From: Lachnospiraceae bacterium AF51-6-b8A
GTDB taxonomy: Bacteria > Bacillota > Clostridia > Lachnospirales > Lachnospiraceae
Assembly (NCBI GenBank): GCA_027682585.1
Contig: JAQCZH010000001.1
Span: forward strand, 744,001 to 808,000
Direction: 5' to 3'
DNA: 64,000 nt
Shown piece by piece: positions 52,260 through 61,025 of this stretch (position 1 is the stretch's first letter; each line of letters starts with the position of its first letter). Below the pieces are notes generated by a model. That model made no database searches. It was not told where the DNA came from and saw only the letters and a program-made list of their open reading frames with translations. Both the position numbers and the translations under genes were made by a program.

Positions 52260-53609
52260 CTACCTGGCAGCCGCCGACTTGGCCTTAGCGGCTGCGGCGC
52301 GCTTATCTGCCATCACCTGTTTTTTCATCAGACGCACACTCTGCGCAGTATGCCTTCTCGCGGGACATACGAAGGAGCAGGATCCGCATTCAATGCACTC
52401 AAGACCATGCCACTGCTCAAAGAGTTCCTTCTGTCCCCGGTCATTGTAATCAGCCAGACGGCAGGGAATCAGATTCTCAGGGCAGGCTTCGACACAGCGT
52501 CCACAATTGATGCAGGCAGATGCTTCATAAGAGACACACATCTTAGCTGTCATTGCAAGGAGGGCAGACGTGGTCTTTGTTGTGGCAACATGCGTATCAT
52601 ACATAGCGAAGCCCATCATCGGGCCTCCCGAGATGTACTTGGCCACTTCCTGTTTCGTTCCGCCTGCGGCGGCAAGAATTTCATCCATATAGGTACCGAT
52701 ATGGATGCGGAAGTTCTGCGGCTCTGTAACCGCGTCTCCGGACACGGTGAAAATACGGTCAATGACAGGGATTCCGAAACGGACCGCCTTGTAAATGGCA
52801 CAGATGGTAGCCACATTATCCACAATGCAGCCAGCGTCAGCCGGAAGCATCTTGGAGTTAATAGACCGTCCCGTGCAGGCATAGATTATCTGTCGCTCAC
52901 CGCCCTGGGGATATTTCGTCTTCAGGGGAATCACACTCATGCGAGGCTCATCCTTGACGAGTTCCTCCAGCTTCGCAATGCAGTCAGGCTTGTTGTTCTC
53001 CACACCGAAAAAGCCTCTGGCCTTGCCAAAGATCTGCAGAATAATCCGCATTCCCTCAACCAATTCCTCCGGATGATCCATCATCTGTCGATAGTCAGAA
53101 GTGAGAAAGGGCTCACATTCCGCACAGTTGGCGATAATGGTATCAATCTCATCTGGATTCTTGGGAGACATCTTAACTGCAGTTGGAAAACCCGCGCCGC
53201 CCATACCGACGACGCCAGCTGTGCGGATCCTGTCGATAATCTCTTCCTTACTCAGATAATCGACCTCATCGCACTCCTGAAATGCGACTTCTCTGTACTG
53301 GTCATCATTCTCAATGATGATCGCATCTCCGACGGCTCCGGCCGCTCCCACACGAGGCTCTATTCCCTTAACCGTTCCGGATACAGAGGAATAGATGGGG
53401 GCAGACACAAATCCGCCGGCCTCTGCAATCATCTGACCCCTCAGCACGGTGTCGCCGGCAGCCACAATAGCCTTGGCGGGTGCACCAATATGCTGGGAGA
53501 GGGGAAAAGCCAGTTCCTTACCGGGAAGCAGCTCTTTGACCGGCTGATCCTTCGAGAGTTCTTTTCCCTCGATCGGATGTACACCGCCCTTAAATGTGTT
53601 TAAAGACAT
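52260..53609 (-). CDS. rnfC: Rnf complex NADH-binding subunit RnfC
   Basis: Peripheral subunit that reduces NAD+. It has 449 residues: an N-terminal barrel-sandwich region, the NADH/FMN-binding domain with GMGGAGFPTAVKMSP, a SLBB-like region, and two ferredoxin motifs CINCGRCVEACPE and CIECGSCSFVCPA. First gene of the operon, giving the clostridial order C-D-G-E-A-B. The start codon has GGGAGG upstream and a promoter at 53643. Confidence 0.96.
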   Translation of the reverse strand: MSLNTFKGGVHPIEGKELSKDQPVKELLPGKELAFPLSQHIGAPAKAIVAAGDTVLRGQMIAEAGGFVSAPIYSSVSGTVKGIEPRVGAAGAVGDAIIIENDDQYREVAFQECDEVDYLSKEEIIDRIRTAGVVGMGGAGFPTAVKMSPKNPDEIDTIIANCAECEPFLTSDYRQMMDHPEELVEGMRIILQIFGKARGFFGVENNKPDCIAKLEELVKDEPRMSVIPLKTKYPQGGERQIIYACTGRSINSKMLPADAGCIVDNVATICAIYKAVRFGIPVIDRIFTVSGDAVTEPQNFRIHIGTYMDEILAAAGGTKQEVAKYISGGPMMGFAMYDTHVATTKTTSALLAMTAKMCVSYEASACINCGRCVEACPENLIPCRLADYNDRGQKELFEQWHGLECIECGSCSFVCPARRHTAQSVRLMKKQVMADKRAAAAKAKSAAAR

Positions 53610-53642
53610 ACTTCATCCTCCCATAAAATATAAGCTTTGTTC

Positions 53643-53648
53643 ATTATA
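53643..53648 (-). promoter_or_regulatory. Extended -10 promoter of the rnf operon
   Basis: TATAAT (53643-53648) with TGC upstream on the minus strand, about 35 bases before the rnfC ATG. No good -35 is visible, suggesting an activator or reliance on the extended -10. Confidence 0.6.
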
Positions 53649-53732
53649 GCATTCTGCCAATTTCTGATATCTTTCCCCTGATAAAATCTTGTATCTTTCA
53701 GAAAACAAATACCAATATATTTCTCTGTTTTT

Positions 53733-53748
53733 GTTAGATATAGCTAAC
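53733..53748. promoter_or_regulatory. Inverted repeat in the rnfC/nuclease divergent region
   Basis: GTTAG-ATATAG-CTAAC, a perfect 5-bp inverted repeat with a six-base centre, about 90 bases upstream of the rnf -10 box. A possible regulator site; nothing else supports it. The rest of this 278-base region is AT-rich without clear elements. Confidence 0.25.
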
Positions 53749-53887
53749 TTATTTTCATTTTGCTTCCTTTCATTTAGCTCTGCTTTGTGTGTATTTTCTA
53801 GGCTCTCCTGTTACAATGCTATGCCATTTTTTGTCTTTCCATGGATTCGCCACACAACAGTCCTCTCCTTCATGCTAGAATGTTCCC

Positions 53888-54973
53888 ATGAAGATTTGGA
53901 CAGATCACCTTTCTTTACGCGGACAGGAAGAGACAACTGAATACTCCGCTCTTGGTCCCGGAACTCTCCTTTTGGACATTGAGACCACAGGATTTTCTGC
54001 AAAATACTGCTCAATCTATCTGATCGGCTGTGCGGTCCGCCGAGACGATCAGCTGCTTCTGACCCAGTTCTTTGCCGAGACCCCCGCCCAGGAGGAGGAA
54101 ATTCTGGTCGCCTTCGCCAATTATCTCTCCGATAAAGGCTCCGTCATTACCTTCAACGGCCAGGCTTTTGACCTGCCCTTTCTGGAGGAGCGGGCCAAAA
54201 GGACAGGTACTCCTCTTTCTCTAAACAAACTGATTTCCATTGATCTCTATCGGGTCGCCAGAAAGTACAGGGCCATCCTGCATCTGTCCTCTTATAAACA
54301 GAAATCCATTGAAGAAGCCCTGCATATTAAGCGTGAGGACAGCTGCAGCGGAGGACAGTTGATTGATGTATATCAGAATTACTGCCAAAGCAGGGCGCCA
54401 GAGGCGGAAGCGCTCCTGGCCCTGCATAACCACGACGACGTCTTCGGCATGTATCCGCTGCTTGCCCTTCTCTCCTATGAAAAATTGAGACATGCCAAAG
54501 TGGCCTTAACCGATATACAATCCAATGACCAGGAAATGCTTCTGAAAGCAACACTAAATCTGAACCTGCCCGCTATGGCCAGAATCCATTCCAGGGATAT
54601 CCGCCTGCTTCTGGAGGAAAATCGGCTTCGCGCTTCTATCCCCCTGCGAAGAACCCGCATGCGCTATGAGTTGGACCGCCCGGCAGACTACTATTATCTT
54701 CCCGAAGAGGATATCGTTGTTCCCAAAGTCCTGGCTTCAAGCATTGATTCCACCCGCCGCAGGAAAGCCACCCGGCAGAACTGCTGCATCAAGAGAGAGG
54801 GGATCTTCTTACCCATAGCTGACTTTGTTCCAGAGCCAAAAGGAATCCCCATCTTCCGTGAAAATACACAGAGCCGCCAAGCCTATCTGGAATGCCCTGA
54901 GAATCAGCCCAAAGAGTTCATGCAGAACTACCTTGAAGCTCTTTTGCACTCCATAGAGAACTACAGATCATAA
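53888..54973 (+). CDS. DEDD-type 3'-5' exonuclease-like protein (RNase H-like, YprB family)
   Basis: Predicted nuclease of the ribonuclease H-like fold, similar to B. subtilis YprB. It has 361 residues. The first acidic motif is LLLDIETTG (Asp30-x-Glu32 region), the second is in SVITFNGQAFDLPFLEERA, and the last carries HNHDDVFGM. The C-terminal part (about 200-361) is unmatched and basic. The start codon has no good ribosome binding site and follows an in-frame stop closely, so expression may be low or the start misread. Substrate unknown. It is divergent from rnfC. Confidence 0.8.
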   Translation: MKIWTDHLSLRGQEETTEYSALGPGTLLLDIETTGFSAKYCSIYLIGCAVRRDDQLLLTQFFAETPAQEEEILVAFANYLSDKGSVITFNGQAFDLPFLEERAKRTGTPLSLNKLISIDLYRVARKYRAILHLSSYKQKSIEEALHIKREDSCSGGQLIDVYQNYCQSRAPEAEALLALHNHDDVFGMYPLLALLSYEKLRHAKVALTDIQSNDQEMLLKATLNLNLPAMARIHSRDIRLLLEENRLRASIPLRRTRMRYELDRPADYYYLPEEDIVVPKVLASSIDSTRRRKATRQNCCIKREGIFLPIADFVPEPKGIPIFRENTQSRQAYLECPENQPKEFMQNYLEALLHSIENYRS

Positions 54974-55012
54974 CATACGCTCTCTCACAATCGAACATAG
55001 AAGGAGAAATTT

Positions 55013-55570
55013 ATGAAACGCTTTCTTCGCGGTGCCCGACACAACAGACAGATTTATGCCTTTGCTCTTCTCGGCCTGGTTCTGATTCTGTTTCCTAAGC
55101 AGATCACCAGTTATGCCTCCGAATTGATTGGAGGTCTCATGCTGCTCTACGGCGCATTCGACCTCTTTATGCACCACTTCTACAAGACCCATCATATCCA
55201 CACAGGCACTTCCCTGCTCTATCTGATCCTGGGTGCAGTCATTCTCTTCCAGACGCAACAGGCTCTCGTCACCATCGGCATCACTTGGGGAATCATATCC
55301 TTGCGTGAGGGAGCCTATGAAATCGACGAGATCCTTGACGGCAGGCAGATCACCATTCCCCAGGCCATCATGCTGGTTCTCTCCTTCATTTTCGCCGCCA
55401 TGCTCCTCTTCGACCCCTTTCACCATTTTGAATTTCACGTTCGCCTGGTCGGCTTTGAAATGATCTTCGACACCCTGGACTTCATGTGGGCGGAGCGGAA
55501 TCGTACTAAGACAGATGTGGCCCCCTCTGAAGAGGGAGCCAGTCAAGCCCGTAAAGAAAATAAATTATAA
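55013..55570 (+). CDS. DUF308 / HdeD-like membrane protein
   Basis: Small membrane protein of 185 residues with six predicted helices in DUF308 arrangement (LGLVLILFPKQITSYASELIG; then LYGAFDLFMHHF, LGAVILFQTQQ and others). In E. coli HdeD acts in acid resistance, but the family is broad. A GAAGGAG binding site precedes the ATG. It follows the nuclease gene by 39 bases and probably shares its transcript. Confidence 0.8.
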   Translation: MKRFLRGARHNRQIYAFALLGLVLILFPKQITSYASELIGGLMLLYGAFDLFMHHFYKTHHIHTGTSLLYLILGAVILFQTQQALVTIGITWGIISLREGAYEIDEILDGRQITIPQAIMLVLSFIFAAMLLFDPFHHFEFHVRLVGFEMIFDTLDFMWAERNRTKTDVAPSEEGASQARKENKL

Positions 55571-55572
55571 AT

Positions 55573-55607
55573 TTTACTCTCTGCAGCAATTGTCTGCCGT
55601 GAGTAAA
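55573..55607. terminator. Hairpin between the convergent DUF308 and M20 peptidase genes
   Basis: TTTACTC (55573-55579) pairs with GAGTAAA (55601-55607) around an inner GCAG/CTGC pairing. AT-rich flanks on the minus strand could serve as the T-tract. Confidence 0.45.
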
Positions 55608-55633
55608 GTTATCATCTGCGATCGGAATTTTGC

Positions 55634-56776
55634 TTACAGTTCGGCGTATTCATACTCCATATTCGTCGACAGCTTCACCATCTCCAGCAGAATCCGGGTC
55701 ACCTTAGCCATATCCCCTGCTGAAGTCCACTCCTCCTTGGAGTGATGCTCATTCATGGCAGAGGCAATGACAAGTCCTTGGATTCCATGCTCAGCATAGA
55801 CATTATTATCAGAGCCGCCGAAGGTTTCCTGGATATAGGGACTGATCCCCTGCGAAGCACAGGCCTTGCGGTATAGCGTCATAAGTTCAGACTCTTCCGG
55901 CATCCGGTAAGCCCTGATCTCCCGCTCTGTCTGCATATGTATTCTGGCTCCGGCCCGATCCGCCGCCTCTTGAAAAGTCCTTCGAATCTTCTCAACCTCT
56001 TTCACAGCTCTACGGTCAGACATACTACGGATTTCTCCCTCAATGTGTACCCGATCCGGTACACTGTTCTTAGTGCTTCCTCCATGGATTCGTCCCAGAT
56101 TGACCGTTGTATCCTCATGAACTCTTCCCATAGGGATCTGAGCGATTGCCTCTGCAGCAACTGCCAGAGCGTGAATCCCTCTCTCCGGTGCAAAACCGGC
56201 GTGTGCACTTCGGCCAATTACGTCAAGATAAATCGATAGTATCGTGGGAGCTGCCAGAGAGACTCCACCCACAGGACCGGCCAGATCTAATACCAGAGCT
56301 CTCTTAGATCGAATCAGAGAGAAATCCATAGCCCGCGCTCCCTTACAGAAAGCCTCTTCCGCGAAAGAAATAGAAAACTCAATCCCGGAATGGGCAACCC
56401 GATCCTCCTGAATTACCTTGACAAGTTCCAGCATCTCTGCCAGGGCGGCATGATCATCCGCTCCCAGCACTGTGTCTCCCGCGGATGTGATCTTGCCATT
56501 CTTATGGACAAAAGCTTTTCGCCCCTTACCCGGCGAGACCGTATCCATATGTCCGGCCAAAAGAAGGCTCTCCCCTCCCGCAGTCGGCGGCAAATACGCA
56601 TGAATATTTCCGGCAGGAGAACCATAGACCAAATTCCCCTGATCTTCTGTCACCTCCAAACCCAGATCCTCCAGACATTCGACCAGATAATTCGCTATCT
56701 CCCTCTCTTGCCAGGACTCCGCATCAATCGATACCAGTTTCTGAAATTGCCGCACCAGCCTCTTCTCATTTACCAT
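55634..56776 (-). CDS. M20 family metallopeptidase (peptidase T-like)
   Basis: Zinc aminopeptidase or dipeptidase of the M20/PepT group. The start at 56776 (MVNEKRLVRQFQKLVSID) has GAGG shortly upstream. About 380 residues. Metal ligands are visible: His-x-Asp in LLAGHMDTVSPG, the bridging Asp in TVLGADDHAALA, Glu-Glu in SFAEEAFCKGA, Asp in VLDLAGPVGG, and a final His in NEHHSKEEW. A dimerisation lid lies at about 190-300. A stand-alone gene with structured sequence upstream. Confidence 0.9.
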   Translation of the reverse strand: MVNEKRLVRQFQKLVSIDAESWQEREIANYLVECLEDLGLEVTEDQGNLVYGSPAGNIHAYLPPTAGGESLLLAGHMDTVSPGKGRKAFVHKNGKITSAGDTVLGADDHAALAEMLELVKVIQEDRVAHSGIEFSISFAEEAFCKGARAMDFSLIRSKRALVLDLAGPVGGVSLAAPTILSIYLDVIGRSAHAGFAPERGIHALAVAAEAIAQIPMGRVHEDTTVNLGRIHGGSTKNSVPDRVHIEGEIRSMSDRRAVKEVEKIRRTFQEAADRAGARIHMQTEREIRAYRMPEESELMTLYRKACASQGISPYIQETFGGSDNNVYAEHGIQGLVIASAMNEHHSKEEWTSAGDMAKVTRILLEMVKLSTNMEYEYAEL

Positions 56777-56862
56777 ATCTGCCTCATATCTCAACTCTTT
56801 TCAGCGACAACATAGCTTAGCTGTCTGAGAGCCAATATGCAAATCGACTCAAGTACAGTAAT

Positions 56863-56890
56863 GGGGCGGGTCCCCGCAGGATCCCGCCCC
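56863..56890. terminator. GC-rich hairpin downstream of the S1 gene
   Basis: GGGGCGGG (56863-56870) pairs with CCCGCCCC (56883-56890). It is a very strong stem but lacks a clear T-tract. It lies in the 320-base region between the S1-domain gene and the M20 peptidase gene, which holds no open frame I can support. Confidence 0.55.
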
Positions 56891-56913
56891 CAATATTTGG
56901 TATAGAGCCCAAA

Positions 56914-56982
56914 AGAAGGCTGATTGCCACAAATGGCATCTGCATATGGAATGCAGGCGCTAAAAGCAGCAGTCAGCCTTCT
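56914..56982. other. Branched stem-loop structure (terminator or small RNA)
   Basis: A 14-bp outer stem (AGAAGGCTGATTGC at 56914-56927 with GCAGTCAGCCTTCT at 56969-56982, one wobble) encloses competing or nested short stems: TGCC/GGCA and CTGCAT/ATGCAG. On the minus strand the outer stem is followed by TTTTGG, so it may be the terminator of the cmk-ispH-rpsA operon. Its branched form resembles a small structured RNA. It is not a tRNA: the T-loop is missing and U33 is absent. Confidence 0.5.
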
Positions 56983-57096
56983 CAATCATCGAATTTATCC
57001 CCGCGGAATGTCCATATTACGTTTATCCAATAAAGGAATCGGATTGGAAACTCCTGTTCGTAAAGGACAAATGAGATTCTCAAAAAGCTCTATGAA

Positions 57097-58212
57097 TTAC
57101 TCAGCATCGCTGTCGGTGTAAGCAGTCTCAACATCCTCGTCCTGCGCGAAGCGAGAGTTGGAATCATCAAGAGCCTTCATAGAGAGACTGATCTTATGAT
57201 CTGCCTCACGGAACTCGACGATCACTGCAGTAACCTCCTGACCTACAGAGAGGATATCAGAGGGCTTATCGACATGATCCTTGGAAATCTGAGAGACATG
57301 AAGCAGGGCATCAATGCCGGGAGCCAGCTCGATGAATGCTCCGAAATCAGTCATACGGGCAACCTTGCCTGCGACAACTGTGCCAACGGCGAATTTTTCA
57401 GAAGCGCCGTTCCAGGGATTCTCGTCAGCGAACTTGCGGGAGAGGGCAATCTTAGTACCATTAATCTCCTTAACGAAGACGCGAACCTTATCGTCTACAT
57501 TGAAAACCTTACGGGGATTCTCAACGCGGCCCCAGCTCATCTCAGAGATGTGCAGAAGTCCGTCAATTCCACCCAGGTCTACAAAGGCGCCGAAATCTGT
57601 GATGTTCTTGACGGTACCCTCGATGATATCTCCAACCTTAAGCTTCTCGAGGAGTTCCTTCTGGATCTCACTCTTACGTTCTACAAGAATCATCTTACGA
57701 TTTCCGATAATTCTTCTCCTGCGGGGATTGAACTCTGTGATCTTAAATTCAATCTCCTGGCCCAGGTACTTGTTCAAATCGCGCTCGTAACGGTCGGATA
57801 CAAGACTTGCGGGGATGAAGACTCTGGTTCCCTCGATTTCAACAGAAAGGCCTCCCTTGAGAACCTGTGTCACAGGAGCCTTAAGAACTTCTTCATTCTC
57901 AAAGGCAGCTTCCAGCTTCTGATTGCCTTTCTCCTGAAGAAGTCTCTTATAGGAAAGACTCACCTGACCCTCTCCGTCATTCACCTTAGTGACAACGGCT
58001 TCCATCGTATCTCCGACCTTATGCAGAGTGGTCAGATCCAGGTTGGAGTCATTGGAGTAGTCACTTCTTAAGATGACGCCATCGGACTTGTAACCGATGT
58101 TCAGGATGATCTCATCCGGCTTAACGGATAAAATCGTGCCTTCCACTACCTCTCCATTTCTGATTGTCCTAAGACTCTCTTCCAGCATTTGTTCAAAACT
58201 CATTTCTGACAT
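57097..58212 (-). CDS. rpsA: S1 RNA-binding domain protein (ribosomal protein S1 homologue)
   Basis: RNA-binding protein that may help mRNA engage the ribosome. It has 371 residues with four S1 domains at about 18-88, 104-170, 190-262 and 276-347; the last two carry the classic ITDFGAFVDLGGIDGLLHIS and MTDFGAFIELAPG runs. The tail is acidic. The AAGGAGG binding site lies within the end of ispH, and the genes overlap by 20 bases; an ispH-rpsA arrangement, sometimes fused, is typical of Clostridia. Confidence 0.92.
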   Translation of the reverse strand: MSEMSFEQMLEESLRTIRNGEVVEGTILSVKPDEIILNIGYKSDGVILRSDYSNDSNLDLTTLHKVGDTMEAVVTKVNDGEGQVSLSYKRLLQEKGNQKLEAAFENEEVLKAPVTQVLKGGLSVEIEGTRVFIPASLVSDRYERDLNKYLGQEIEFKITEFNPRRRRIIGNRKMILVERKSEIQKELLEKLKVGDIIEGTVKNITDFGAFVDLGGIDGLLHISEMSWGRVENPRKVFNVDDKVRVFVKEINGTKIALSRKFADENPWNGASEKFAVGTVVAGKVARMTDFGAFIELAPGIDALLHVSQISKDHVDKPSDILSVGQEVTAVIVEFREADHKISLSMKALDDSNSRFAQDEDVETAYTDSDAE

Positions 58213-59053
58213 TAGTTTGAACCTCCTTTATAATTTTTTGTGGGGTGCTGGCCCCTGCTGTTATGCCTACATTTTGAATGGATTGTAGTACCGACACATC
58301 AAGATCATCTATGGTCTGGATAAAGTACGTTTGCTTGCATTCACGGCTGCAGATCTCATACAACTTCTGTGTATTGGAACTGTTTTTGCCACCAATAACC
58401 AACATGACATCTGTCTTGCGTGCGATCTCGTAAGCGTCTCTCTGACGCTCTTCCGTCGCATTGCAGATCGTATTAACAGCGGTAATATCATATCCTTTTT
58501 GCTCAAGTATTTCAACCAATTGACCAAATTTCTTGTAGTTGAATGTGGTCTGAGAGACCACAAGCAGCTTATCATTTTCGGACAGGGTAAATGCCTCCGC
58601 CTCTTTTTCTGTCGTGATCGCGGTATAGGGGCTTCCCTCCGGGATCCAGCCGATGATCCCCTCCACCTCAGGATGTCTCGCATTGCCGATGATAAGAATG
58701 TGATAGCCCTCCCTCGCGTATTTCTCCACCAGACGGTGAATGCGAAGAACATTGGGGCAGGTGGCGTCCACCAGCGTAAATCCGTGATCCTCCAGGTCAT
58801 GATAGACCTTCGCTGTGATCCCGTGAGAGCGCAGGATTACAATGCCGGGCTCATACTCCGACAAATCATGCCCTTCCTCGATGACCAAGACCCCTCTCTT
58901 TTCAAAATCCCGGACGACAATCTCATTGTGGATGATGGGACCATAGGTATAGATCGGCCCCTTTCCCCTGGCGATTTCCTGATCGACCATGTCGACGGCC
59001 CTCTGTACACCGAAGCAAAAACCGGCGGAAGGCGCCAAAATCACGTTTTTCAT
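58193..59053 (-). CDS. ispH: 4-hydroxy-3-methylbut-2-enyl diphosphate reductase
   Basis: Last enzyme of the MEP isoprenoid pathway, a [4Fe-4S] protein producing IPP and DMAPP. It has 286 residues. The three cluster cysteines are in AGFCFGVQRAV, DATCPNVLRIH and NTICNATEERQ; the TTFNYKKF and GGKNSSNTQKL runs are also standard. The start overlaps cmk by four bases (ATGA). Confidence 0.96.
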   Translation of the reverse strand: MKNVILAPSAGFCFGVQRAVDMVDQEIARGKGPIYTYGPIIHNEIVVRDFEKRGVLVIEEGHDLSEYEPGIVILRSHGITAKVYHDLEDHGFTLVDATCPNVLRIHRLVEKYAREGYHILIIGNARHPEVEGIIGWIPEGSPYTAITTEKEAEAFTLSENDKLLVVSQTTFNYKKFGQLVEILEQKGYDITAVNTICNATEERQRDAYEIARKTDVMLVIGGKNSSNTQKLYEICSRECKQTYFIQTIDDLDVSVLQSIQNVGITAGASTPQKIIKEVQTNVRNEF

Positions 59054-59718
59054 TTTATTTCCTCTTCTGCCAATTGCAGGATCCGCTCCACCACCTGATC
59101 GATGGACATTTGGGAAGAGTCGATCCGAACCGCGTCCCTGGCCTGCACTAAGGGAGAGATCTTACGGTGCATATCCCTGTCGTCTCTCTCCTCGATGTCT
59201 CTTTGAATCTGCTCCAGATCAAAGGCTTTCCCCTGGACCTCATACTCTTTTGCCCTGCGCAAAGCGCGGGTCTTTGCAGACGCGGTCAGATAAATCTTGA
59301 GGGATGCGTGGGGCAAGACGGTCGTGCCGATATCTCTCCCATCCATGACCAGATTTTCCTGGGCCGCCAGTTCTCTCTGCAAACAGGTCAGCTGGTCTCT
59401 GACCTCTGGATAGACACTGCTGGCAGAGGCGGCATTTCCGACCTCTTCCGTGCGGATCAGGCCGGAGACATCCTCCCCATTGAGGAGGACCTCCTGTTGT
59501 CCCTCGCGATAGCGAAGGGATACATGGCAGTCTTTGACCTGCTTTGAGACAGCGTCTTCGTCACTTAAATCCACTCCTGACCGAAGCAAAAAGAGGGCAA
59601 TGGCCCGGTACATGGCCCCGGTGTCGACATAGAGATAGCCGAGTTCCTTTGCTACCCGCCTGGCGATAGTTGACTTTCCTGCCCCCGCGGGGCCGTCAAT
59701 TGCGATATTCATATACAT
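59050..59718 (-). CDS. cmk: Cytidylate kinase
   Basis: Phosphorylates CMP and dCMP. The 222-residue protein begins MYMNIAIDGPAGAGKSTIAR, with the P-loop, followed by YVDTGAMYRAIALFLL, MDGRDIGTTVLPHA, and the LID-region RRAKEYEVQG. It lies 56 bases after the flavoprotein gene and is coupled to ispH. Confidence 0.96.
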   Translation of the reverse strand: MYMNIAIDGPAGAGKSTIARRVAKELGYLYVDTGAMYRAIALFLLRSGVDLSDEDAVSKQVKDCHVSLRYREGQQEVLLNGEDVSGLIRTEEVGNAASASSVYPEVRDQLTCLQRELAAQENLVMDGRDIGTTVLPHASLKIYLTASAKTRALRRAKEYEVQGKAFDLEQIQRDIEERDDRDMHRKISPLVQARDAVRIDSSQMSIDQVVERILQLAEEEIK

Positions 59719-59774
59719 GATACGCCTCTTTTCTCTTTTAAATCCAAATCAGAGCACTCCATCAAAAAAACCGC

Positions 59775-61025
59775 TCAAGACCCCGCCGCGGACATCCCGG
59801 CCAGATATCCTGTCGACCAGGCCACCTGCAGATTAAAGCCGCCTGTCAGAGCATCCACATCGATGAGCTCCCCGGCCAGATAGAGTCCTTTTACCAGTCT
59901 GGACTCCATGGTAGAAGGATTGATTTCTTTGACGCAAATCCCACCCTGGGTGATGATGGCCTCTGAGAATGACCGGGTTCCGGTCAGGGTCAGGGGAAAG
60001 TGTTTTAAGCAGCGCAAAATCCGCTCCCGGTCTTCCCTTGTGAGATCATGCATCTTTTTGTCCTGGTCAATCCCGGTCCTCGCGATTACAAGCGGTATCA
60101 GCTTGGATGGGAGGAGCCCTCCGAAGAGATTCTTATAGGATCTGTTGATCTTATCCCTGATCTCCCTCTGCAGTCTGGCGTCAAGCTCCTGCTCGCTTAT
60201 AGCGGGCTTTAAATCAATCTCCGACCACAGAATTTCCTCTTTTCGAAGACGTCTGCCAATGATACTGGCCGCGGACAAAATCAGGGGGCCGGAGATCCCG
60301 AAATGGGTAAAGAGCATCTCTCCAAATGCCTCGTAAATCTTCTTTCCCTGCTTGCCGAAAACCTTAAAGCTGACATTTCGCAGGGAGAGTCCCTGCAGGA
60401 AAAGGAGGTCAGCTTCTGCCACAGTCATAGGTACCAGACCAGGGATCGGCTCCTTTATGGAATGTCCCAGGCTCTCAGCCATCCGGTAACCGTCCCCGGT
60501 CGACCCCGTCGATGGATAAGACAGGCCTCCGGTCGCAAGGATGACGGCATCCGCCCGCAGTTTTCGCCCGTCTTCAAGAATCAGGCCGGTGACAGCGCTC
60601 GTTTCTCCTGCCTCAATCACCAGATCCCTGACCCTGCAGGAAAGCCAGATCTTAACTCCCGCTTTCCTACAGAGCCCTGCCAGGGTATTGGTCACATCCG
60701 AGGCGTGATCCGACTGCGGAAAGACCCGGTTTCCACGCTCGACCTTGCAGGGCATCCCTCCCCGGGCAAAGAGCTCCATTACCCTCTGATTGTCAAGGCA
60801 ATAGAAGGCGGAATACATAAACTTGGGATTTGTGACCAGCTGAGAGAAGAATTCCTCCGGATCACAGGCGTTTGTGAAATTACACCTGCCTTTCCCGGTG
60901 ATGTAGATCTTCTTGCCCAATTTCTCATTTCTCTCCAGGAGAGTGACCTTTGCCCCATGGCTTGCGGCGGCGTAAGCTGCCATAAGTCCGGCAGCGCCGC
61001 CGCCGACAACGATAATCTCAGGCAT
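59775..61025 (-). CDS. HI0933/YhiN family FAD-dependent flavoprotein
   Basis: Flavin oxidoreductase of unknown substrate (annotated variously as aminoacetone oxidase or NAD(P)/FAD-dependent oxidoreductase). The 416 residues start with a Rossmann FAD site, IIVVGGGAAGLMAAYAAASHG, then the family run GKKIYITGKGRCNFTNAC. ILATGGLSYPSTGSTGDGY and the C-terminal GGFNLQVAWSTGYLAG with ELIDVDALTG are also typical. In Clostridia this gene commonly precedes cmk. The start overlaps the RpiR gene by eight bases. Confidence 0.9.
   Translation of the reverse strand: MPEIIVVGGGAAGLMAAYAAASHGAKVTLLERNEKLGKKIYITGKGRCNFTNACDPEEFFSQLVTNPKFMYSAFYCLDNQRVMELFARGGMPCKVERGNRVFPQSDHASDVTNTLAGLCRKAGVKIWLSCRVRDLVIEAGETSAVTGLILEDGRKLRADAVILATGGLSYPSTGSTGDGYRMAESLGHSIKEPIPGLVPMTVAEADLLFLQGLSLRNVSFKVFGKQGKKIYEAFGEMLFTHFGISGPLILSAASIIGRRLRKEEILWSEIDLKPAISEQELDARLQREIRDKINRSYKNLFGGLLPSKLIPLVIARTGIDQDKKMHDLTREDRERILRCLKHFPLTLTGTRSFSEAIITQGGICVKEINPSTMESRLVKGLYLAGELIDVDALTGGFNLQVAWSTGYLAGMSAAGS

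Noticed and set aside
52350..53603. A 417-codon open frame on the plus strand
   Set aside because: It is antisense to rnfC, whose domains and Fe-S motifs are complete.
56914..56982. A cloverleaf-like fold that might be a tRNA
   Set aside because: There is a 5-bp stem with a 7-base loop in the middle, but no U33, no GTTCGA T-loop and no CCA-like end.
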